Source: Parasphingopyxis marina (GTDB taxonomy: Bacteria > Pseudomonadota > Alphaproteobacteria > Sphingomonadales > Sphingomonadaceae). Taken from it: 64,000 nt of DNA. Positions 1-8,774 of the stretch are shown piece by piece. The notes under the pieces are model-generated. The model saw only the letters and a list, made by a program, of their open reading frames with translations. It did not search any database and had not been told where the DNA came from. Numbering within the stretch: the first letter of the stretch is position 1; every line of letters starts with the position of its first letter. A program made the translations under genes and the position numbers. The stretch spans positions 794,501 to 858,500 of the forward strand of contig NZ_JACJVJ010000001.1 of NCBI RefSeq assembly GCF_014237875.1, in the 5' to 3' direction.

Positions 1-58
1 ATTTGGGGTCACTAATGCGACAGTCCGCCGTTGCGATCGTCGCCAACCCGACATCGGG

Positions 59-76
59 CTGACATCCAGCTGTTAC
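59..76 (+). promoter_or_regulatory. Pho-box-like PhoB site
   Basis: Two 7-base half-sites, CTGACAT (59-65) and CTGTTAC (70-76), are separated by CCAG. This is the CTGTCAT-N4-CTGTCAT layout of PhoB boxes, with one and two mismatches. It ends 45 bases before the start of a phosphate transporter, which makes phosphate-starvation control plausible. The match is imperfect and no -10 element is obvious. Confidence 0.5.
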
Positions 77-121
77 AGACTCGGATTACCGCTGGCGGAC
101 CAGCACAGCGAAAGGCGACTC

Positions 122-1732
122 ATGGCCAACAGCGAATCCGCCCTCCCTCCGTCCGCCGCCCCTTTCAGCCCGTTCAGCATTTCCGGCACCAGCCTGGCCT
201 TCGGCTTTCTGCTCGTCGCGATGACCGGCTATTTCCTGTTCTGGGGGCTGGATTATACCAACCACAATCACGTGTTGCTGTTCGTCCTGGCGACGATTTT
301 CGGCGTGTTCATGGCCTTCAATATCGGCGGCAACGATGTCGCCAATTCCTTCGGCACCAGCGTCGGCGCCGGCACTCTGACGATCAAGCAGGCGCTGTTG
401 ATCGCCGCGATCTTCGAGGTCAGTGGCGCGGTGATCGCGGGCGGCGAAGTGACCGACACGATCCGCAGCGGCATCGTCGATCTTTCCGGCGTCGCCGTGG
501 AGCCGATGCAGTTCGTCTATATCATGATGTCGGCCTTGCTTGCCGCGGCGCTCTGGCTGCTGTTCGCCAGCAAGCGCGGCTGGCCGGTCTCCACCACCCA
601 TTCGATCATCGGCGGTATCGTTGGCAGCTCGATCGCGCTCGGCATCATGCTGAGCGGCAGCGAGACGGCGATGGCGCTGGTCCAGTGGGACAAGGTCGGC
701 ACGATCGCGATATCCTGGATACTCTCGCCGGTGCTCGGCGGCCTCGCCTCCTATGCGCTGTTCCACCAGATCAAGAAGCACATCCTGCAGTATAATGAAC
801 GCGTCAAAGACGATCTGAAGGTGATCAAGACCGAGCGCAAACAGCTGAACGAGGAACACAAGACGGCGTTCGAGCGGCTGAGCGAGATCCAGCAGATCGC
901 CTATACCAACACGATGGTGCGCGATGCGCAGGCGCTGCGCGAAGAGGATTTCACGCCCGACGATCTGGAATCGGACTATTACAAGAAGCTCAACGACATC
1001 AATCTCAAGAAGGAAAGCGTCGCCGCGCACAAGGCGCTGGAAACCTGGGTCCCGCTGATCGCCGCGCTGGGCGCCGCGATCATCTCCGCGATGCTGCTCT
1101 TCAAGGGGCTCAAGCATATGGATCTGGGGCTCACCACGCTCAACAATTACCTGATCATGGGCATGGTCGCCGCCGGCGTGTGGATGGCCACCTATATCTT
1201 CGCGCGCACCCTGAAAGGCGCCTCGCTCGATCGCTCCACCTTTCTCATGTTCAGCTGGATGCAGGTGTTTACCGCGTCGGGCTTCGCCTTCAGCCACGGT
1301 TCCAACGACATCGCCAACGCCATCGGCCCGTTCGCGGCGATCCTCGATGTGCTGCGGACCGGAGAGATCGGCGCATCGGCCGCGGTGCCGCCGGCCGCGA
1401 TGATCACCTTCGGCGTCGCGCTGATCGTCGGCCTGTGGTTCATCGGCAAGGAAGTGATCGCGACCGTCGGCCACAACCTCACCACCATGCATCCGGCCTC
1501 GGGCTTTTCCGCGGAGCTTGCCGCCGCCGCCGTGGTGATGGGCGCGTCCACCTTCGGCCTGCCGGTATCCAGCACGCACATCCTGATCGGCGCGGTGCTC
1601 GGCATCGGCCTCGTCAACAACCAGACCAATTGGGGCCTGATGAAGCCGATCGCGCTCGCCTGGGTGATCACCCTGCCGGCCGCCGCGGCGCTGTCGGGGC
1701 TCTGCTTCGTCGTCCTGTTCGCGATCTTCTAG
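122..1732 (+). CDS. Inorganic phosphate transporter, PiT family
   Basis: A 536-residue inner-membrane protein that imports phosphate with a cation. Both PiT signature repeats are visible: [10 protein letters not shown] at about 69-78 and [13 protein letters not shown] at about 389-401, each followed by hydrophobic segments. Between the two membrane halves lies a charged soluble stretch (about 220-315) rich in Lys and Glu, which looks helical or coiled-coil; such cytoplasmic loops are normal in this family. ATG at 122 is preceded by AAGG. The upstream Pho-box-like site suggests phosphate control. No PhoU-like partner gene precedes it in the window. Family assignment is firm; the coupling ion cannot be read from sequence. 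Confidence 0.95.
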   Translation: MANSESALPPSAAPFSPFSISGTSLAFGFLLVAMTGYFLFWGLDYTNHNHVLLFVLATIFGVFMAFNIGGNDVANSFGTSVGAGTLTIKQALLIAAIFEVSGAVIAGGEVTDTIRSGIVDLSGVAVEPMQFVYIMMSALLAAALWLLFASKRGWPVSTTHSIIGGIVGSSIALGIMLSGSETAMALVQWDKVGTIAISWILSPVLGGLASYALFHQIKKHILQYNERVKDDLKVIKTERKQLNEEHKTAFERLSEIQQIAYTNTMVRDAQALREEDFTPDDLESDYYKKLNDINLKKESVAAHKALETWVPLIAALGAAIISAMLLFKGLKHMDLGLTTLNNYLIMGMVAAGVWMATYIFARTLKGASLDRSTFLMFSWMQVFTASGFAFSHGSNDIANAIGPFAAILDVLRTGEIGASAAVPPAAMITFGVALIVGLWFIGKEVIATVGHNLTTMHPASGFSAELAAAAVVMGASTFGLPVSSTHILIGAVLGIGLVNNQTNWGLMKPIALAWVITLPAAAALSGLCFVVLFAIF

Positions 1733-1802
1733 GGCCATTGCGTCGCGCGGCGATTTCGCCATGGTGGCGCGAACCCATGCACCCGGAGAAGGAACCCGCC
1801 CC

Positions 1803-2414
1803 ATGAAACTCTACAATTCGATCGGCCCCAACCCGCATGTCGTGCGCATCTTCATGGCCGAGCGCGGCATCGAGATGCCGATGGAGGAGGTGGACCTGCG
1901 CGCCGGCGACAACCGCGCCCAGCCCTATCTCTCCACCAACCCGGCCGGCCAGATGCCCGCGCTGGAGCTCGACAATGGCGATATCGTCACCGAGATCACC
2001 GCGATCTGCGAATATCTCGACGAAAGCCATCCCGGCGACAGCCTGATCGGATCGAGCCCCGAGGAGCGCGCGCAAACCCGCCGCTGGACCCGCTGGGCCG
2101 ATCTCAACATCGTCGAGCCGCTCGCCAACGGCTTCCGCTTCGCCGAAGGCCTGCCGCTGTTCGAGAGCCGCACGCGCTGCATCCCCGAAGCCGCCGACGG
2201 GCTGAAAGCCTGCGCGCAGGACAAGCTCGCCTTTCTCGACACGCAGCTCGCGACCCGCGACTATATCGCCGGGAACCGCTTCACCCTCGCCGATATCCTG
2301 CTCTACGCCTTCCTGGCCTTTGGCGAGACCGTCGGCCAGCCGCTCAACCCGGAACTCAGGAACATCGCCGCCTGGTATGAACGCGTAGGCAAGCGCGAGA
2401 GCGTGAAGGCGTAG
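1803..2414 (+). CDS. Glutathione S-transferase family protein
   Basis: A 203-residue cytosolic protein with an N-terminal thioredoxin-like glutathione-binding half (MKLYNS...NPHVVRIFM, then NPAGQMPALELDNG and the EITAICEYLDE helix) and an all-helical C-terminal half. It would conjugate glutathione to electrophiles or act as a peroxidase. I chose ATG 1803 because GGAGAAGGA lies just upstream and the protein then starts at the family's usual MKLY; an in-frame ATG at 1761 would add 14 unlikely residues. It stands alone, 70 bases after the phosphate transporter. The substrate is unknown. Confidence 0.9.
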   Translation: MKLYNSIGPNPHVVRIFMAERGIEMPMEEVDLRAGDNRAQPYLSTNPAGQMPALELDNGDIVTEITAICEYLDESHPGDSLIGSSPEERAQTRRWTRWADLNIVEPLANGFRFAEGLPLFESRTRCIPEAADGLKACAQDKLAFLDTQLATRDYIAGNRFTLADILLYAFLAFGETVGQPLNPELRNIAAWYERVGKRESVKA

Positions 2415-2539
2415 TTCGTCAGAGTTTCCCGCAAGCAACGTTCTGATAAACAACTGGGTCCGTTCCGGCGCGATCCTTTACCGCCCGTCAATCCCCGCCG
2501 CCCTAGCCTTGGCCGCGGAGCAGCAGGGGGAGGCGGATC

Positions 2540-2734
2540 ATGGCGATACGGTTTCGGGCAATTCTTCGTCGCGGCAGGGCCCGCGCCGGCCTCTGGCGAA
2601 ACGAAAAGGGCGCGACGGCGATCGAATATGGCCTGATCGCCGCGCTGATCAGCCTCGCCGCGATCATCGCCTTCACGACCCTGGGGCTGAACCTCGGCAA
2701 TATCTTCAACACGATCACCAACGCGATGAAATAG
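2540..2734 (+). CDS. Flp family type IVb pilin
   Basis: A 64-residue prepilin. A short basic leader ends in NEKGATAIEYGLIAALISL, with the prepilin peptidase cleavage site after the Gly and the Flp hallmark Glu-Tyr inside the start of the hydrophobic segment. A strong GGGGGAGG lies before the ATG. Flp pilins form the Tad pilus used for surface attachment. No tad/cpa assembly or prepilin peptidase gene lies in the window, so this is an isolated pilin copy. The AT-richer block starts after it. Confidence 0.92.
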   Translation: MAIRFRAILRRGRARAGLWRNEKGATAIEYGLIAALISLAAIIAFTTLGLNLGNIFNTITNAMK

Positions 2735-3412
2735 CCGCGCGGTGCCTCGCCCGTCCCGGCTGACACCGGTTGACACGGAACGGGGGTAGTTGTGGGGGTG
2801 CGACGCGGCGCAAATCCCGGAAATCCGCGAAACTCGGAAAAACGGGTGTGACCTTTTCGGCGGCGCAAATAGGATTTGGGCGAGGCGCGCGGGGAGGGGT
2901 GTTTTCTTGGCGAAGAAGGGCGGCACAGGCTGGCGTAAAGGCGAGGACGCGGCGCATGGCGGGGAGTATGCCACAAGGCGGGGGCTGTAGGACAGGGAAT
3001 AGGATTGGGGCGATCCGAGAAACGCGCGCTCGCGGAGTTGAAGGGGATGGGGTAACAGGACCGGCGCCATCCCGGCGCCCCGGCGTGGACGCTGTTGGGG
3101 ATGGTCGATGCGAACCCGAAGGCGGCGCTGGATTTGATCGAGCGGACGGCGAGCTATTAGTGCACTGTCACCGTAATCAGGGCACCTCGCCCGCATGTGA
3201 GAGGAAGGCTGGTACATGGTCCACAAAGGCGACCCCGAACATGTGATCTGCGCGAAGCTGAAGCGGCTAATCGCGGAGTACGAGGAGAGAGAGTAGCGGT
3301 GAAGCCGGCCCGCCCCTACCGACTTCGGGCCCTCGTGCCGCGCGAACGGCCCTTAGGCGAGCGCTGGTGTGTGGGCTGCCAACAGCCATTAGGTTTGGAC
3401 GGAGCGCTAAGC
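2735..3412. other. 678-base gap with no convincing gene, probably decayed or island-edge DNA
   Basis: Several short open frames occur on both strands but none shows a recognisable domain. Two look like gene remnants. One frame ends LLGMVDANPKAALDLIERTASY before a stop near 3160. A 26-codon ORF (3216-3296, MVHKGDPEHVICAKLKRL...) has GAGAGGAAGG upstream. A short element, GGCGCAAAT, occurs twice (near 2814 and 2863). The last ~110 bases form the candidate ncRNA listed separately. This is likely the downstream edge of the accessory block; I cannot assign a function. Confidence 0.4.
3300..3412 (-). ncRNA. Candidate DRT3 noncoding RNA with CACACAC tract
   Basis: Read on the minus strand directly after the stop codon of the downstream reverse transcriptase gene. 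A stem AGCGCU/AGCGCU (3403-3408 with 3360-3365, alternatively CUUAG/CUAAG plus CGCU/AGCG with a bulge) encloses a hairpin GGCUG-UUGG-CAGCC (3387-3374) and, unpaired after it, CACACAC (3373-3367). Further hairpins GCCG/CGGC (3350-3337) and GGCCC/GGGCC (3331-3307) follow. As I recall, DRT3 systems contain an ncRNA with a conserved ACACAC that templates poly(GT) synthesis, and this is the only such tract near the two genes. The ends are guesses; no promoter or terminator was identified. Confidence 0.55.
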
Positions 3413-5479
3413 TCAGTATACGTCTCGATAGCGCTTGGCGTCCAGTTCCTTTGACAGATTAAAGCCAGACCAAGTAGTGAACCAATTTTTAGAGACTGCG
3501 CTCAGCTTGGCCAGCTCACCCGCAGTCAGGCCGAAAGTGGCTGCAAATGTGCTTTTTTCGGCGTCGTCAATATAGGGACAAGCGATGGCATCGAGAAAAA
3601 TGAGAACTACTTCAGTGTCTTGACGCGCGTATGCCGCCTTATCGGTGAGAACTCTCGCGATTTCCTCAATGAGGAATCTCCGCAATTTATTGTACTTCGT
3701 GCGACGCCTAACATAAAGCAGAGTAACCGTTATCGTAAGATGAGTAAGCGGCTGCTCTCTGCACAATAGACCTGTCTTGTCTTTGCTAATATTAAGATGT
3801 TGGCACAGAGAATCCTCGTCAAGCCAATATTCTCGACCTAGTTCTCCCAAAGCGGTTAAAAGATAGAGTGTCTCAACTTCTCTATAGTTCGAGACCTGAT
3901 TTTTACGAAGCTGATGAACGATATTGTCGTGAGCATATTTAAAAACATGATGTCTGAGTTCAAGCGCAATTCGCACTCTACGCAATGCCCTGGACACCAC
4001 CGAAACTATGCGGGCCAACCGGATAGACAAGTTCACGCGTGGTGCTGCAGCGTAAATGAAAAATGCAAATTCCAGAATGTTCTCAATTGTATCGATCAGG
4101 CGTTGCTCAGATCGATGGCCTTCGCTGGAGCGAACGAAGTCGGCAAGCAGGCGGTCTATCGTAGATTCAAGAAGCGCAAAGGTGTAATTACCGACCTCCG
4201 GATACGACACCGATGCCGATTTCAGGATCGTCTTGTATCCAATGATCAGTTCGCGGCTCCGCGCATTCGAGACAAACTCGTATACTGGCTCCTCATGTTC
4301 CTGTTCGTCTTCGACCAACTTAAAGTCTGAGGAAACACTTTTTGAAATTAGATCACTAATCGCACTCTTCGCGATCGTGATTTCGGTTATGACTGGTTTT
4401 TCATAGAGTTTTGTCTTGGATCTGTTAAGGCTAAGTTTAACGCCTGAAAGGTGATGACCGATAACGTCGATTATCACTTCACAATCCACGTCTGAATTGA
4501 AGAATATATAATAGTCATCGACATAACGGAAAATTTCGTAGTCATGTCGATGCAAGAGTCCGTGAGCGATTCGGAGCTCTTTCTCGACTTCAACATCAAC
4601 CGATTGAAGAATAATTTCTGCGAAAATACGGCAGAACTCGGGGCCGATTATAATTCCATTTGTTTCGGCATGATTGAGATTTTGCATTAACTTGTCAAAC
4701 ATTGCCGGAAACGTCGATAGAGACCCCTTGAGATCGTCCTTCACGGGGCGCTTACCAAGCACCGCCCAAGGCAGGGAATGTGTATAAATGCTATCGAAAC
4801 ACTTAGAGACGTCGGCCTGCATCATTGCATCGAAACGCTTCTCGGCTCTATGGTATCTAAAAGACTCAAAGAACTTGAAAACATTATTTACGATGCGATA
4901 AGCAAAGAATGAGCCAATTTGATCGTATTCTTTTCCGACTTCTTCAAAATTTTCTTGTTTCGCGAGCAACCGCTCATGCATACGGTCACGATGATTCGAA
5001 TATCTTGCAATGGAATCGGGATGTCGAATAGAAAACGGACTTCGTCTTGCATAATATATTATGCTATCTGAGTAATCGTTATAGAAGTTTGCAACGAGAA
5101 TCTGACTAAACGGATGCGGAATTGAAAGTTTGCGCGATTCGGCCTCTCGGTGACAGATTTCAAAGGCAAACGGCTCTTTGACAGTATCAACGTTCGAAAA
5201 TTCAAGATTTCGATATGTTCGAACCTTGCCGAACTTGGTTTCGTGTGAGGAATTGACGACAGTCGAACGATCAATGCCTGTGAGAATATAGATCGCATCG
5301 TCGATTCGGTCGTCGCTGCATTCCCAGCGAATTACATTCCCTATAATCTGCACATCATGGGCGCGGAGCAACTCGAAGATATGCCGGTTACTAAACGAGG
5401 CGGGAAGCTCAAAGGGCAGCGTGTCCGAGAGGATCGGTCGCTGCCGCCTGGAATGAAGCCGCTCCCGTTTACGCTTCAT
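3413..5479 (-). CDS. drt3b: Reverse transcriptase, Drt3b-like (UG8 type), antiphage defense
   Basis: A 688-residue protein with a complete reverse transcriptase core: QADVSKCFDSIY (catalytic Asp about 223), GIIIGPEFCRIFAEII (about 275-290) and FRYVDDYYIFF with YVDD at 319-322. A long N-terminal part (LPFELPASFSN near 21-31) precedes the core and a roughly 320-residue helical C-terminal part follows it, with no known nuclease or maturase domain. ATG 5479 overlaps the end of the upstream RT gene by 11 bases, implying translational coupling. An in-frame ATG at 5638 would overlap far more and is less likely. Size and pairing with a second RT match the Drt3b partner of DRT3. Base composition is clearly lower in GC than the neighbours, suggesting transfer. 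The UG8 label is inference from architecture. Confidence 0.78.
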   Translation of the reverse strand: MKRKRERLHSRRQRPILSDTLPFELPASFSNRHIFELLRAHDVQIIGNVIRWECSDDRIDDAIYILTGIDRSTVVNSSHETKFGKVRTYRNLEFSNVDTVKEPFAFEICHREAESRKLSIPHPFSQILVANFYNDYSDSIIYYARRSPFSIRHPDSIARYSNHRDRMHERLLAKQENFEEVGKEYDQIGSFFAYRIVNNVFKFFESFRYHRAEKRFDAMMQADVSKCFDSIYTHSLPWAVLGKRPVKDDLKGSLSTFPAMFDKLMQNLNHAETNGIIIGPEFCRIFAEIILQSVDVEVEKELRIAHGLLHRHDYEIFRYVDDYYIFFNSDVDCEVIIDVIGHHLSGVKLSLNRSKTKLYEKPVITEITIAKSAISDLISKSVSSDFKLVEDEQEHEEPVYEFVSNARSRELIIGYKTILKSASVSYPEVGNYTFALLESTIDRLLADFVRSSEGHRSEQRLIDTIENILEFAFFIYAAAPRVNLSIRLARIVSVVSRALRRVRIALELRHHVFKYAHDNIVHQLRKNQVSNYREVETLYLLTALGELGREYWLDEDSLCQHLNISKDKTGLLCREQPLTHLTITVTLLYVRRRTKYNKLRRFLIEEIARVLTDKAAYARQDTEVVLIFLDAIACPYIDDAEKSTFAATFGLTAGELAKLSAVSKNWFTTWSGFNLSKELDAKRYRDVY

Positions 5480-6812
5480 AGCGCCACGCTTCCACAATCG
5501 TGGCCAATGTCCGCGTATTGTATCTTGCAAATCGACGCTCGATGAATCCGCGGACGAAAGAAAATTCATCAATGCGATCTTGAAGCGCGGCGCTTTGCAA
5601 GAGCGAAACCTTATGCGCGAGGTAGGCGTCCAGTCCATTGAGTTGAGCCCAACTCGTTAGATGAGAGTTGTTGAAATAGATGCCCGTGTATGCGTGACGT
5701 TTGTTGTTAATAAGTCTCGTGTTGCTGGTCATAAATTTGATTCTCGCCGAAAGGAGCCGGGCAGCTCCCTTCTGATCGTATACGGCCTGGCGATAGTAGG
5801 CGGCGAAGGCACGATCAATCCTGCTCCGATATCTTGCGAGCTTTTGAGATCCGATTGTCACCTCACAGCGCCCACCGGACACAGAGAAGTGATACCCAAG
5901 GTAGTCAAATTGAAAGGCAAGACCCGGTCCGGTCGACCCTGCGCGTGTCTTTGTAGCATTCAATGTCAGGTGCTTTTCGGTCAGAATGTCCGAAATTTCA
6001 TCAACGTAAGATGCGGTGTCATCACCAGCAGTGCGTGCAAAAATGATGATCATGTCATCAACGTATCGGGCATAAAATATGACGCGCGGGAGCTGTCGAA
6101 TCTTCTCGTCGATCGAGCGCATGTATAGCTCGGACAAAAACGCGCTAACCCCTAAACCTCTTGGTATTCCCGTGGCGGAATTGGCTAAACTACCATACGA
6201 CGATAGGGCCTGCTTTATATATCTCTTCGATCCGTGGCTAAGTAGCTGATCTGAGTCTATCTCTGATATCAATGTTTGTCTGTTTATATTGTCGTAGAAA
6301 GCCGTGACATCGGCGCGTATACAAAAGTGTGAAAAAGAATTGTTTAGAGCATCATAAACTTGGCTAATTATTGCTCTTCGATTACCGGCTTGGAGCTTAT
6401 AAAGTCGGCTAATGTTTCTTTGGATTTGCTTGCCAATAAAATAGGCTCGGGGATCGGATGGCAGTGTAAACAGCGCTGTGCCTTTTGGACCGATACGCGA
6501 CTCAAGTTGAATTTGATAATCTGAGAGGATGGCTTGCGCCACTTCCTCCATTCTCGCCTCGACCAGATCTTCCCTGTTTTCTCTCGCCAAGCGGAGTCTT
6601 TCGCGCAGCGGTTGAACGATCAAATTCAATGCGTCAGGCGATGCTGTTGAGTTTGTTCTCCGTGCTACGCGGATGGCGGCTGACGCAGCGGTGATGCGCG
6701 CGCTAGCGTCGACAAGATCCGGGAAAAAGGCGCGATCAACATTGCGGCCTCGCCGATTCTCGACATCGTAAATTCGACGGAAGTTTTGTGCAGAAAATGT
6801 CTGGTCAAGCAT
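5469..6812 (-). CDS. drt3a: Reverse transcriptase, Drt3a-like (UG3 type), antiphage defense
   Basis: A 447-residue reverse transcriptase and the first gene of the two-RT operon. It opens with LDQTFSAQNFRRIYDVENRRG, followed by RADVTAFYDNI (Asp 168 and 174), GIPRGLGVS (215-223), RYVDDMIIIF with YVDD at 250-253, and the thumb-side FDYLGYHF (303-309). No group II maturase, primase or integrase domain is attached. The start lies 76 bases after the lepA stop on the same strand, so read-through from lepA or a promoter in that gap could drive it; I see no good -10/-35 pair. Together with the overlapping larger RT and the CACACAC-bearing RNA candidate this fits a DRT3 system, in which Drt3a copies the ncRNA template. 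GC is low compared with the neighbours. Confidence 0.8.
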   Translation of the reverse strand: MLDQTFSAQNFRRIYDVENRRGRNVDRAFFPDLVDASARITAASAAIRVARRTNSTASPDALNLIVQPLRERLRLARENREDLVEARMEEVAQAILSDYQIQLESRIGPKGTALFTLPSDPRAYFIGKQIQRNISRLYKLQAGNRRAIISQVYDALNNSFSHFCIRADVTAFYDNINRQTLISEIDSDQLLSHGSKRYIKQALSSYGSLANSATGIPRGLGVSAFLSELYMRSIDEKIRQLPRVIFYARYVDDMIIIFARTAGDDTASYVDEISDILTEKHLTLNATKTRAGSTGPGLAFQFDYLGYHFSVSGGRCEVTIGSQKLARYRSRIDRAFAAYYRQAVYDQKGAARLLSARIKFMTSNTRLINNKRHAYTGIYFNNSHLTSWAQLNGLDAYLAHKVSLLQSAALQDRIDEFSFVRGFIERRFARYNTRTLATIVEAWRYEA

Positions 6813-6888
6813 CGGTAGCCCCGATGTACGACCGTAAGGTACTTAAAGATCTTTGCAAGCTCGGTTGCGCCCAAGTAAATATTGGCGC

Positions 6889-8709
6889 CTACTCCTCCCC
6901 CATCTTCAGCGCCGCAATAAACGCCTCCTGCGGAATACTGACATTGCCGTACTCCCGCATCTTCGCCTTGCCCTTCTTCTGCTTCTCCAGCAGCTTCTTC
7001 TTGCGGGAAATATCGCCGCCATAGCATTTCGCGGTCACGTCCTTGCGCATTGCGCCGATGGTTTCGCGGGCGATGATCTTGCCGCCGATCGCGGCCTGGA
7101 TCGGGATCTTGAACAGGTGGCGCGGGATCAGGTCTTTGAGGCGCTCGCACATATGGCGGCCGCGGGTTTCGGCGGCGTCGCGGTTGACGATCATGCTGAG
7201 CGCGTCGACCGGATCGCCGTTGACCATGATCTCCATCTTGACGAGATCGCCCTCGCGGTGGCCGATCGGCTCATAGTCGAAGCTCGCATAGCCGCGCGAG
7301 ATGCTCTTCAGCCGGTCGTAGAAATCGAACACCACCTCGTTGAGCGGCAGTTCGTAGATGATCTGCGCGCGGCCCGCGACATAGGTGAGCTGCTTCTGGA
7401 TGCCGCGCCGGTCCTGGCACAGTTTGAGGATGGGCCCCAGATATTCGTCGGGGACGTAGATCGTCGCCTTGATCCAGGGTTCGTCGATGCTGGCGATCTG
7501 CGTCACGTCCGGCATGTCGGCCGGGTTGTGGAGTTCGATCGTCTCGCCCTTCGAAAGATGGATCTTGTAGACGACGCTGGGCGCGGTGGTGATCAGGTCG
7601 AGATCGTACTCGCGCGTCAGCCGCTCCTGGATGATTTCGAGGTGCAGCAGGCCCAGAAAGCCGGCGCGGAAGCCCTGGCCGAGCGCCGCGCTGGTTTCCA
7701 TCTCGAAGGTGAAGCTGGCATCGTTGAGGCGGAGTTTCGCGATGCTTTCGCGCAATTTCTCGAAATCCGCGGCGTCGGCGGGGAACAGGCCGCAGAACAC
7801 GACCGACTGGACTTCCTTGTAGCCGGGCAGCGCCTTGGCGGCGGGGTTCTTCACCGTGGTGATGGTATCGCCGACCGCGGTATCCGCGACTTCCTTGATC
7901 TGCGCGGTGATGAAGCCGATTTCGCCGGGGCCGAGCTCTTCCAGCTGCTCGATCTTGGGGCGCATGCAGCCGACCCGGTCCACCAGATGCTGGGTGCCGT
8001 TCTGCATGAACTTGATCGCGAGCCCTTTTTTGAGGACGCCGTCGATCACGCGGACGAGGATGACGACGCCGAGATAGGGATCGTACCAGCTGTCGACGAG
8101 CATCGCCTTGAGCGGCGCGTCGCGGTCGCCGGTCGGCGGCGGGATGCGGGCGACCAGCGCTTCGAGGATATCCTCGATGCCCTCGCCGGTTTTCGCGCTG
8201 GCGAGCACGGCGCCGCCCTCCTGCCAGGGGCCGGTGGCGGGGATGCCGATAATCTCCTCGATCTCCTCCTTCACGCGCTCGGGTTCGGCGGCGGGGAGGT
8301 CGATCTTGTTGATGACCGGCACGATCTCGTGATCATGCTCGATCGACTGGTAGACATTGGCGAGCGTCTGCGCCTCCACGCCCTGCGCGGCGTCGACCAC
8401 CAGCAGCGCGCCTTCGCAGGCGGCGAGGGAACGGGAGACCTCATAGGCGAAATCGACATGGCCGGGCGTGTCCATGAGGCTGAGCTCATAGGTCTCGCCA
8501 TTCTTGGCCGTATAGTTGAGCCGCACGGTCTGCGCCTTGATGGTGATCCCGCGCTCGCGCTCGATATCCATATTGTCGAGCACCTGCTCGCTCATCTCCC
8601 GCTCGGTCAGCCCGCCGGTCGCCTGGATCAGCCGGTCGGCGAGCGTGCTCTTCCCGTGGTCGATATGCGCGATGATCGAAAAGTTGCGGATTTTGGAGAG
8701 GTCGGTCAT
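6889..8709 (-). CDS. lepA: Elongation factor 4 (LepA), ribosomal back-translocase GTPase
   Basis: A 606-residue translational GTPase that binds stalled or mistranslocated ribosomes. G motifs are intact: [14 protein letters not shown] near the N-terminus, DTPGHVDF and NKIDLP. The C-terminal LepA-specific end ([19 protein letters not shown]...) is present and full length, so the accessory block has not damaged it. The start [15 protein letters not shown] is the family's usual one. It ends 76 bases before the Drt3a-like gene on the same strand. Confidence 0.97.
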   Translation of the reverse strand: MTDLSKIRNFSIIAHIDHGKSTLADRLIQATGGLTEREMSEQVLDNMDIERERGITIKAQTVRLNYTAKNGETYELSLMDTPGHVDFAYEVSRSLAACEGALLVVDAAQGVEAQTLANVYQSIEHDHEIVPVINKIDLPAAEPERVKEEIEEIIGIPATGPWQEGGAVLASAKTGEGIEDILEALVARIPPPTGDRDAPLKAMLVDSWYDPYLGVVILVRVIDGVLKKGLAIKFMQNGTQHLVDRVGCMRPKIEQLEELGPGEIGFITAQIKEVADTAVGDTITTVKNPAAKALPGYKEVQSVVFCGLFPADAADFEKLRESIAKLRLNDASFTFEMETSAALGQGFRAGFLGLLHLEIIQERLTREYDLDLITTAPSVVYKIHLSKGETIELHNPADMPDVTQIASIDEPWIKATIYVPDEYLGPILKLCQDRRGIQKQLTYVAGRAQIIYELPLNEVVFDFYDRLKSISRGYASFDYEPIGHREGDLVKMEIMVNGDPVDALSMIVNRDAAETRGRHMCERLKDLIPRHLFKIPIQAAIGGKIIARETIGAMRKDVTAKCYGGDISRKKKLLEKQKKGKAKMREYGNVSIPQEAFIAALKMGEE

Positions 8710-8774
8710 TTCCCGCGCCCTTTAGCACGGAGCGCGCCGGCGGCAACGCTATTCGCGCCGATTAGGCCCGCCGA

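Noticed and set aside
86-1804. Long open frame on the minus strand opposite the phosphate transporter
   Set aside because: Composition is Arg/Gly/Asp/His-rich with no domain; it is a GC-rich shadow of the strongly supported plus-strand gene.
2790-2990. 66-codon plus-strand ORF in the gap after the pilin gene
   Set aside because: Basic, low-complexity product with no recognisable domain and no clear ribosome site; kept only as part of the gap description.
3197-3454. 85-codon plus-strand ORF overlapping the drt3b 3' end
   Set aside because: Overlaps the RT coding end and the structured RNA candidate; product looks like out-of-frame translation.
3413-6812. Retron, group II intron or diversity-generating retroelement
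   Set aside because: No msr/msd-like repeat pair, no maturase or endonuclease domain, no template/variable repeat and no Avd-like gene; two overlapping free-standing RTs fit DRT3 better.
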